Shown here: positions 1 to 5,365 of the stretch, piece after piece
Layout of the letters: each line of letters begins with the position of its first letter
How positions within the stretch are numbered: position 1 is the stretch's first letter
Source of the DNA: CAYLLT01 sp964591605
GTDB lineage: Bacteria > Planctomycetota > Phycisphaerae > UBA1845 > PWPN01
Reading direction: 5' to 3'
NCBI GenBank assembly: GCA_964591605.1
Contig: CAZQEN010000254.1
Coordinates: 1-11,652 of the forward strand
DNA: 11,652 bases
Translations under genes and position numbers: made by a program
Notes under the pieces: model-generated
Databases searched by the model: none
Seen by the model: the letters and a program-made list of their open reading frames with translations, nothing else
Told to the model about the DNA's origin: nothing

Positions 1-215
1 GAAATGCAGTCGCCCTGCTTGACTACATAGTCACCCTGGCCGACGGGAAGGGTATCCGATGCCTGCTGAGCATCCCGTGACTCAGCCGCCGCATCAGACG
101 AGTCCGCGCCGAGGGTCTGGGTGGCAGGCTGCGGCGCGAGCTTCGCGGCATCCTGCTGAGGACGCTGCTCCTCCGGCATGAGAGGACTGTCGGGTGTTCC
201 CGTTGAATGCGACAT
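1..215 (-). CDS. LysM-domain protein, third paralogue in the island (partial, C-terminus beyond the left edge)
   Basis: About 71 N-terminal residues are visible, beginning MSHSTGTPDSPLMPEEQ. A polar, Gln/Ala-rich, probably disordered leader runs to about residue 57. It is followed by VGQGDYVVKQGDCI, the opening of a LysM domain. This matches almost word for word the LysM openings of the two complete paralogues at 2277-3035 and 4541-5365 (VGQGEYVVQPGDC and VGQGDYVVRPGEC), so the missing part is probably a full LysM, beta-sandwich and peptidoglycan-binding domain. The ATG at 215 has an AGAGGTG ribosome site at 224-230, 8 bases upstream. The gene lies 66 bases after the beta-propeller gene on the same strand, so it is probably in the same operon. 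By the pattern of the two complete modules, a further effector-like gene may follow beyond the window. An overlapping reading frame at 23-307 is spurious. The LysM assignment is strong; an adaptor role is inferred. Confidence 0.8.
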   Translation of the reverse strand, partial: MSHSTGTPDSPLMPEEQRPQQDAAKLAPQPATQTLGADSSDAAAESRDAQQASDTLPVGQGDYVVKQGDCI

Positions 216-281
216 CGCTTCAACACCTCTGCTCGAAACCGCAGCGGGAGCCCGCATCGCAGGCCCTGCCATTCGACTGCT

Positions 282-1292
282 TCATCTGCTGAACCGACCC
301 GAATCATCCATTTCCGCCGACGCGATTCCCCTGTCGAACGCGACGTGAATGCATTTCCCGTCGCCTGACCAGATCAGATCGGTGACGACCCACTCGTCCG
401 GCAGCGGCTGCTCACACACCAGGGTTCCGCGGGCATCGAAAACCGCCAGCATCGAGTGCCTCCCGATACGGCGTTCGCATGCGAAACGACGCAATTGCGG
501 ATGCCACCGGATGCATTCACAGATCTCGCCCTCGCGGTCGATAGAACCCTCCCAGCGAACCGCTTTATCGTCCGCGATTCCCTGCAACAGCCGCCACGCG
601 TCAGTCGCGGCATCCTCCAGGAGAATTGCCAGGGGTGACCCCCTCGGGTGAACTGTCAACTGTGAGGGCGACCGCTCGCCGCCGCGGTCGGGAAAAGGCA
701 CTTCAGCCTTCAATCCGCCTGTGCCGATCCGCCACAGTCGCTCGCCGTCGAAATCGAGCACAAAGAAGGACCGCGCCGATGCCGACCAGACCGCGTGCAC
801 GCGCCCGACGACCGAGAGGATGCCGTCGGCGATGATCTTGCCGCTCCGCAGATCGATGCAGCACAGCTCGCGCTGATCGAATTCCGGATCACCCTTGTCT
901 CGGCTCAGCCAGACCAGCCCCGTGTCCCCGTCGTCCTGCACGATGCCCTCGATGGTCCCTCCCAGCCCGGGTGCCGCGCTTCGTCTGGGTCTGGCCTGGT
1001 CATCGAGACCAGCGGTCGTGATGCGTTCCTCATCCACGAATGCCATGGTTCGGGTCACTGGATTGATCGACCATGCGCCGCTCACCCCGGCCGCCAGACG
1101 GCGTGAACGGGGGTGATCGCGCAGGTCGATCACCACCCGCTCGGCGCGAGCCGCCGCCAGCGCGGCCTCTTCCAGCGCGAACAGACCCTCGCCGGACTGA
1201 ACGATGAGCGATCGCGACCCCGGCGCGGTGCCGATGAGTTCGGGCGCCGGCGTGATCGATGTTCTGCTCAGTTTGCCGTCGTCGCGGTCCAT
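282..1292 (-). CDS. Beta-propeller-like (WD40/TolB-like) protein of unknown role in the VgrG operon
   Basis: 336 residues starting MDRDDGKLSR. I do not recognise a named family. The protein has recurring beta-rich units of about 40-55 residues with hydrophobic strands, tight Asp/Gly turns and aromatic-Ser/His-x-x-x-R segments (GAWSINPVTRTMAF, AVWSASARSFFVLDF, IRWHPQLRRFAC, LIWSGDGKCIHVAF), as in WD40, TolB or SMP-30 type propellers. There is no signal peptide or membrane helix, so it is probably cytoplasmic or carried as cargo. The ATG at 1292 is preferred over an in-frame TTG at 1307 because GAGGAA sits 7 bases before it. That ribosome site overlaps the stop codon of the preceding His/Cys protein B (11-base gap), implying coupled translation. 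Close coupling makes it a candidate partner, immunity factor or second effector of protein B, but nothing in the sequence chooses among these. Confidence 0.72.
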   Translation of the reverse strand: MDRDDGKLSRTSITPAPELIGTAPGSRSLIVQSGEGLFALEEAALAAARAERVVIDLRDHPRSRRLAAGVSGAWSINPVTRTMAFVDEERITTAGLDDQARPRRSAAPGLGGTIEGIVQDDGDTGLVWLSRDKGDPEFDQRELCCIDLRSGKIIADGILSVVGRVHAVWSASARSFFVLDFDGERLWRIGTGGLKAEVPFPDRGGERSPSQLTVHPRGSPLAILLEDAATDAWRLLQGIADDKAVRWEGSIDREGEICECIRWHPQLRRFACERRIGRHSMLAVFDARGTLVCEQPLPDEWVVTDLIWSGDGKCIHVAFDRGIASAEMDDSGRFSR

Positions 1293-1299
1293 CCGCTGT

Positions 1300-1305
1300 T
1301 TCCTC
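1300..1305 (-). promoter_or_regulatory. Ribosome binding site deciding the propeller gene start
   Basis: GAGGAA on the minus strand lies 7 bases upstream of the ATG at 1292 and overlaps the TGA stop (1304-1306) of the upstream gene. This favours the ATG over the TTG at 1307 and suggests translational coupling. Confidence 0.6.
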
Positions 1306-2158
1306 AACTGATGGTTATGGACTGGACTTTGTCCCCAAAACTGACGAACGTGAACACCCGATCGCTGATCACCCCGAGCATGTCGTGATAAGGCTTGCGC
1401 ACGCCCGGGTTCAGCTTCCTGACCAGTTCTGCCGGCGGTGTGTCTTTGGGCTTGAGGAAGAAATCCTTCTTACAAACCGACAGGAGCCGGCGCATCAGCG
1501 GCATCGAGTCCATCGAATTCTTGAAGACCATGCCGATGATCACCGCCCTGGGGAAGAACCGGACCAGCGCCTTTCGGCACGCGTTGTAGGCGAGGTTGTT
1601 GCAGGAGATGCAGATGACGCCGCGGCATTCGTCGCGCACGCGCGTATAGAGCGGATGATCCTGCGGCCCGAGAGGAAAGCCCGGCGCAGCCGCCGTCGTG
1701 GTCATGTAGACTTCCAGCGGACGCTGCCCCTTGGTCGGCTCGGCCTGCGAGGCGTGTTCCCAGGTGCCCTCGTGGTACCAGTGGTTGAAGAATCCCACCT
1801 CCTTCTGAATGCCCGCGTGCGCGAGGAAGTCCATGCCCTTGTCGTCGAGCGCAAACTGGCGCCCGTGATGCCCCGAGAGATAGTACCAGTCCGCCTTGAG
1901 ATCACTGAACTCGCCCTGGAACACCGGCCACTGATCGATGATCGATTTGCGCGATTTGAACGTCGGCACGCTCGTGCGCTCACCCCAGATCGGCGAGACG
2001 TCCTTGAAGCCGTATGAGAGCCAGACTTTCTTCATGAAATTGCTGTCCCGGCTGTCCAGCATCTCGATGATGCCGAAGGTGAGCCCGCCCTTGTCGAGCG
2101 TGTTCACCAGCTTGCGCCCCGGGGCGCTTCTTGCAGCGCTGGCTCGACCTGTCGTCAT
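1304..2158 (-). CDS. His/Cys caspase/CHAT-like candidate effector B
   Basis: 284 residues, with no signal peptide or membrane helix. Residues 90-99 form a hydrophobic strand ending in a paired histidine motif (DWYYLSGHHG; H97/H98). Residues 179-190 form a second strand ending in a cysteine (GVICISCNNLA; C186). A helix and another strand follow (ACRKALVRFFPRAVIIGM). Strand-GH(H)G followed by strand-SC and a helix-strand resembles clan CD cysteine peptidases (caspase, CHAT, gingipain-like), whose dyad is a His after one strand and a Cys after the next. I infer the fold from this order only; no family was confirmed. The ATG at 2158 has a GGAGAAG ribosome site 5 bases upstream. It follows LysM protein 2 and precedes the propeller gene. 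Protein A, after LysM protein 1, has the same His-then-Cys order but a long extra N-terminal region. The probable role is VgrG-island cargo. A non-catalytic structural protein is also possible. Confidence 0.7.
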   Translation of the reverse strand: MTTGRASAARSAPGRKLVNTLDKGGLTFGIIEMLDSRDSNFMKKVWLSYGFKDVSPIWGERTSVPTFKSRKSIIDQWPVFQGEFSDLKADWYYLSGHHGRQFALDDKGMDFLAHAGIQKEVGFFNHWYHEGTWEHASQAEPTKGQRPLEVYMTTTAAAPGFPLGPQDHPLYTRVRDECRGVICISCNNLAYNACRKALVRFFPRAVIIGMVFKNSMDSMPLMRRLLSVCKKDFFLKPKDTPPAELVRKLNPGVRKPYHDMLGVISDRVFTFVSFGDKVQSITIS

Positions 2159-2163
2159 CGACG

Positions 2164-2170
2164 CTTCTCC
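2164..2170 (-). promoter_or_regulatory. Strong ribosome binding site of His/Cys protein B
   Basis: GGAGAAG lies 5 bases before the ATG at 2158. It is among the best ribosome sites in the island and fixes this start. Confidence 0.6.
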
Positions 2171-2180
2171 GGATCGATGG

Positions 2181-2273
2181 GAGACGTGAGATGTTAGACG
2201 TCATTCCTGCGAAATCCCACGTCTCACTTCCTTCTCACGTGTCAATTCTGACGTCTCACGTCTCACGTCTCAC
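2181..2273. repeat. Heptamer direct repeats plus 11-bp inverted repeat in the gap between LysM protein 2 and His/Cys protein B
   Basis: At 2251-2273 the plus strand has three consecutive ACGTCTC-type heptamers, and diverged copies (CACGTCTCAC, CTCACGTG) lie at 2218-2241. An inverted copy, GAGACGTGAGA, lies at 2181-2191 and pairs perfectly with TCTCACGTCTC at 2254-2264 or 2261-2271, so the transcript could fold into a hairpin with a loop of about 60-70 bases. The element fills most of the 118 bases between the LysM stop (2277) and the ribosome site of protein B. It may be an inserted palindromic repeat or an intra-operon RNA structure. There is no T-tract to support an intrinsic terminator. 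Confidence 0.65.
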
Positions 2274-2276
2274 TTC

Positions 2277-3035
2277 TCAACACCCATGCCGTTCCTTGAG
2301 CCGGGCGCGCGTCGGCTCGTCAATGTCCTCCGATCGCTCCAGACCTTCGGCCGCCCGAAAGGCGTTCAGCGCCTCACGGGTCGGCTCGTCGAATTCCCCC
2401 GTCTGCTCGCAGGCGTATCCCAGGTTGTTCAGACGCGTCTGCACGCCGGACCAGGTGTCAATCGGATCAATTCTCCCCAGGTCAATGATGTACTCGTCAC
2501 GCTCCGGAGCCGCCCCCACCAGAAGCACGCCACGACGGGCATTGTTGGGGATGAGGACTTCGATTTTGCCCTCTGCATCGGTCACGCCCGAGAAGGTCCG
2601 CTGCCTGACTGCGTTCGCTCCGCTTTGATCCACCGTCAGGACGTACGGCGCGTTGACTCTGGGCTTGTGGTCCTGCTGGAGCCGGAGGACAAGTGAACAC
2701 GGCTCGCCCCGACGCATGAACCGATGCCGCATCTCCGTCTGCCCCGCCTCCTGTTTGGGTTCCCTCGGGGGCAGTGTGACGCGATCGCCGGGCAGCAGAA
2801 TGTTCGGATCCTTTCGCACCGCATTAAGTTCGGCGTTCGCCGGATGGTTCCAGAGCGTTTCCCACAGATAGCCGTGATCTTTGGCAATCGAGGACATGCA
2901 GTCTCCCGGCTGGACCACGTACTCCCCCTGACCAACCGAGCCTGTGGCCTCGATCGTCTCGCCAGCCTCCGGTTGCGGCCGGTCCGCAGGGGGATCGCCG
3001 CCGGGAGGCGGTTGGGAATCGTCAAAGTCGCTCAT
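2277..3035 (-). CDS. LysM / beta-sandwich / peptidoglycan-binding protein 2 (VgrG-associated adaptor type)
   Basis: 252 residues starting MSDFDDSQPP. The order is an acidic, Pro-rich leader (1-35), a LysM domain (about 37-89, YVVQPGDCMSSIAKDHG to LLPGDRVTLP), a small beta domain (about 104-192; VTDAEGKIEVLIP, then DEYIIDLGRIDP), and a C-terminal PG_binding_1-like helical domain (about 196-250; GVQTRLNNLGYACEQTGEF to TRARLKERHG). LysM and PG_binding_1 domains bind glycan or peptidoglycan. From memory, this three-domain protein recurs next to VgrG in proteobacterial, myxobacterial and planctomycete clusters, where it is thought to be a spike-associated carrier. I chose the start at 3035 because the extension back to 3107 runs into the preceding gene; the ribosome site is weak (AGAGGG, 15 bases away). 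It lies 37 bases after His/Cys protein A and 118 before protein B. It is clearly paralogous to the genes at 4541 and 1-215. No signal peptide is present. Confidence 0.88.
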   Translation of the reverse strand: MSDFDDSQPPPGGDPPADRPQPEAGETIEATGSVGQGEYVVQPGDCMSSIAKDHGYLWETLWNHPANAELNAVRKDPNILLPGDRVTLPPREPKQEAGQTEMRHRFMRRGEPCSLVLRLQQDHKPRVNAPYVLTVDQSGANAVRQRTFSGVTDAEGKIEVLIPNNARRGVLLVGAAPERDEYIIDLGRIDPIDTWSGVQTRLNNLGYACEQTGEFDEPTREALNAFRAAEGLERSEDIDEPTRARLKERHGC

Positions 3036-3072
3036 TTCAACGCTCAGCGCCCTCTGGCAGGCCGGGGAATCC

Positions 3073-4407
3073 CTACTTCCTGCGATACGTCTCCCACTTG
3101 CTCCCATACATGGGTTCTGGCATTTGCCTCTCGTCGTTCAGAATATTCCAGAAGCTGGTCGATTCGGGGCAGGCAACGACGGAGTCGAAAAGAACGGTCA
3201 GTTCCTGGGCCATTTTCTTGCCCTGATTGCAGCCCCATAACTGAGCCATCGCCTTCCTGGTGAATGCTCTGACGTCCAGCGACGACACCAGCATCTGGGT
3301 GTCGATGAGGCCCTTCGGATCAGGTGTTGGAAGTTCCCCCTTGATGTTATCCCACCCGTAGGTGAGATACCACCAGTCTTCCCCCGAGTGGCCGATGTAA
3401 TCCATGCGCCGAATCTTGATCTTCTGGCGATCCACGCCCGGCAACTTGGCCGGGCCTGCGAGAAGCCGTTTCCAGCGCCCTCGCCAGTCGTTGCTCACAT
3501 ACATGGCCATGTCGTAATAGGTTTGCCACTCGTCGCTCCAGTTGGAGCCCATGTCTCGTTCATCAACGGTATCAAGAACGTTTCGCCAGTATGGACCGGA
3601 CCAGGCGCCGGAATTGATGTACTTGATCAGCTGGTCCGGCTGGTTGAAGAACAACAGCTTGACCAGGACGTTTTCCAGTTGGGGCTTGCCCCCCAGCATG
3701 GGCCCGAAGACCACTTTTCGGGGCATCTTGTGGATGTAATCCATGTACTCGAAGCTGGTGGTCGGGCGCTTGATCACCAGATCCTTGTTGTCACTGGTGG
3801 TGCGCATGAGGATGTCGTGATCGATGATGCGGTCGGGCAGCACGCCGACCGAGGTGGTCGCCTTTTTGGGGGGCGGGTTGTTCGTGCCCAGTCGCGGCAC
3901 CGGCGGCAATTTGACCCTGAACGGAACACTCCCGTCGCCGACCATGGGGNNNNNNNNNNGGTCATATCCCGGCTTGCCTCTGACCCAGGGCGAGTTCTCG
4001 TGGACCGGATTGTGGGGCGAGGCGTCCCAGTCCTTTCGCAGGCGCCACATGTAGGGCACCGCCCAGACCGCGAACGTGACCAGGTCACCGGCCTGCGCCC
4101 TGGCGATGCCGTTGGCGTAAAGTCGAACGGCGGGATCCAGAAAGTTGGCCCAGTATTGATCGTGCGTCAACGCGGGGTCGTCTTTGAGCGGGCCCTTGAT
4201 GTAAGCGGGAACCTCCTTCAACTCCAGCGGGCGCGTGCACGGCACCCACTCATACTTGGCGCGATCCACGTACATGTAGCCATTGAACGTGTTTGAGGGT
4301 GCGCCGACCACGCAAAGGTACTCCTCCGGCAGGCGGGAATCGAGCGGGTTGTAGTCTTTCCTGCCGCCAGGCGTGCCGCGCTTCTGATTGGTGTCCTTAT
4401 CCCCCAA
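3073..4407 (-). CDS. His/Cys caspase-like candidate effector A (interrupted by an assembly gap)
   Basis: 444 codons across 10 N bases. I recognise no named family. The N-terminal half (about 25-150) is rich in aromatic residues (EEYLCVVGAPSNTF, AVWAVPYMWRLRKDWD). The C-terminal part has a strand ending in histidine (IRRMDYIGHSGEDWWYLTYG, H340) and, 53 residues on, a strand ending in cysteine (AQLWGCNQGKKMAQEL, C393), then a further strand (DSVVACPESTSF). That His-strand/Cys-strand order is the clan CD (caspase-like) plan, but the fold is inferred. GHSGE is not a lipase GxSxG box. The start is TTG at 4407, backed by GGAG 7 bases upstream; the next in-frame Met is about 44 residues in. It sits 133 bases after LysM protein 1 and 37 before LysM protein 2, so it is probably VgrG-delivered cargo. 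The true length at the gap (about residues 150-153) is unknown, although both sides share one frame. Confidence 0.72.
   Translation of the reverse strand: MGDKDTNQKRGTPGGRKDYNPLDSRLPEEYLCVVGAPSNTFNGYMYVDRAKYEWVPCTRPLELKEVPAYIKGPLKDDPALTHDQYWANFLDPAVRLYANGIARAQAGDLVTFAVWAVPYMWRLRKDWDASPHNPVHENSPWVRGKPGYDXXXXPMVGDGSVPFRVKLPPVPRLGTNNPPPKKATTSVGVLPDRIIDHDILMRTTSDNKDLVIKRPTTSFEYMDYIHKMPRKVVFGPMLGGKPQLENVLVKLLFFNQPDQLIKYINSGAWSGPYWRNVLDTVDERDMGSNWSDEWQTYYDMAMYVSNDWRGRWKRLLAGPAKLPGVDRQKIKIRRMDYIGHSGEDWWYLTYGWDNIKGELPTPDPKGLIDTQMLVSSLDVRAFTRKAMAQLWGCNQGKKMAQELTVLFDSVVACPESTSFWNILNDERQMPEPMYGSKWETYRRK
3950..3959. other. Assembly gap (10 N) inside His/Cys protein A
   Basis: A run of ten N is probably a scaffold join of nominal length. 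The reading frame is open and protein-like on both sides (KPGYD before, PMVGDGSVPF after), so the true missing length is probably compatible with the frame. Its size cannot be read from the sequence. Confidence 0.95.
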
Positions 4408-4414
4408 CTCGGTT

Positions 4415-4418
4415 CTCC
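4415..4418 (-). promoter_or_regulatory. Ribosome binding site supporting the TTG start of His/Cys protein A
   Basis: GGAG lies 7 bases before the TTG at 4407. No ATG is in frame nearby, so this site decides the start. The rest of the 133-base gap up to 4540 holds a TTGACT hexamer without a convincing -10 partner, and I see no clear terminator. Confidence 0.5.
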
Positions 4419-4540
4419 GTTCGCGGGCTCAGGTGCGGGGTTCTCTGTCCCGAGTTTGCTCCCATCATCACGGTCGTGCGTGCACAATCAAACTCAGTCA
4501 AGATACTGACAACTAACTAGGAACGCAGAAAGATTCATCC

Positions 4541-5365
4541 TTAGAATCCGTGCACCTCTCGCAGTTTCTCCCGCACCGCCCGCCCGATCTGCCCGGGAGG
4601 CGGCGTCTCAAGTTCATGATCTCCGCAGAACCGCTCCACGGCGGCCGTCGTTCTCGGGCCGATAATGCCGTCGATCGGCCCTGCGGCATATCCCAGGTTG
4701 TTGAGACGGGCCTGGACGCCGCTCACCGAGTCGAGCGGATCGAGGTCGCCCAGGTTCAGCTCGAATTCGTCCTGGTCCTCGCCCTCGATGAGGATCAGAG
4801 TCGCCGTCTTCGCGTCGGATGGGATGGGCTGCTCAAGCCGGCCCTCAGCGTCGGTAAAACCGGACAGCTCACGCCCGTCGACTTTGAGCGTGTACGCGAC
4901 GTTGCCGCGCGGCTCTCCCATCTCCCGGACGACAAGTCGGAGAAAGCCCGGTTCACCCTTCCGCCGGAAGCGATGGCGCATCTCGGTCGCGCCCGATTCC
5001 TTCTTCCCGCCTTTGGAAGGCAGGCACACGCGGTCGCCCGGGAGCAGCACGTTCGGATCCTGACGGATCGCCCTGAGTTGAGCGTTCCCAGGGTCGTTCC
5101 AGATGCTCTCCCAGAGGTGGCCGGTCTCCTTCGCAATAGAGGCAATGCACTCACCAGGCCGCACGACGTAATCGCCCTGACCCACAGGAGCGTTTCCTTC
5201 CGCCTGTTCGGCGAGCGCCGGCCCGGCTTCGGCAGGCTCCGCGTGGGGCACGCGGTCGGCATCCCCTGCTCCCGTCCTCGACTCCATCAGCGCCCGGAAC
5301 GGGTCAACCTCCCCGGGCAGCGGTCCCGCGCCGGCGCCCGGCTGAAGATCGGGCGGTCCGTTCAT
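4541..5365 (-). CDS. LysM / beta-sandwich / peptidoglycan-binding protein 1 (VgrG-associated adaptor type)
   Basis: 274 residues from the ATG at 5365 (279 from an alternative ATG at 5380). After a Pro/Ala-rich leader of about 60 residues come a LysM domain (about 64-116; YVVRPGECIASIAKETG to LLPGDRVCLPS), a beta-sandwich-like domain (about 130-210; RFRRKGEPGFLRLVV, FTDAEGRLEQPIP, FELNLGDLDP) and a PG_binding_1-like domain (about 213-272; GVQARLNNLGYAAGPIDG, IGPRTTAAVERF). The ATG at 5365 overlaps the vgrG stop as ATGA, a typical coupled arrangement. The 5380 start would overlap by 19 bases and has no better ribosome site. Being immediately next to vgrG, it is the most likely to bind the spike and carry or position the next gene's product. 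The beta domain shares its pattern with the C-terminal tail of VgrG. No signal peptide is present. The family assignment is strong; the adaptor role is inferred. Confidence 0.9.
   Translation of the reverse strand: MNGPPDLQPGAGAGPLPGEVDPFRALMESRTGAGDADRVPHAEPAEAGPALAEQAEGNAPVGQGDYVVRPGECIASIAKETGHLWESIWNDPGNAQLRAIRQDPNVLLPGDRVCLPSKGGKKESGATEMRHRFRRKGEPGFLRLVVREMGEPRGNVAYTLKVDGRELSGFTDAEGRLEQPIPSDAKTATLILIEGEDQDEFELNLGDLDPLDSVSGVQARLNNLGYAAGPIDGIIGPRTTAAVERFCGDHELETPPPGQIGRAVREKLREVHGF

Noticed and set aside
23..307. 94-residue minus-strand frame at the left edge
   Set aside because: It overlaps the LysM protein 3 start in another frame, is Arg/Ser-rich, and has no better ribosome site. The LysM frame matches two paralogues.
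3382..3393. Lipase GxSxG nucleophile elbow in protein A (GHSGE)
   Set aside because: The fifth residue is Glu, not Gly, and the motif is followed by a Cys-ended strand, which fits a His/Cys arrangement better.
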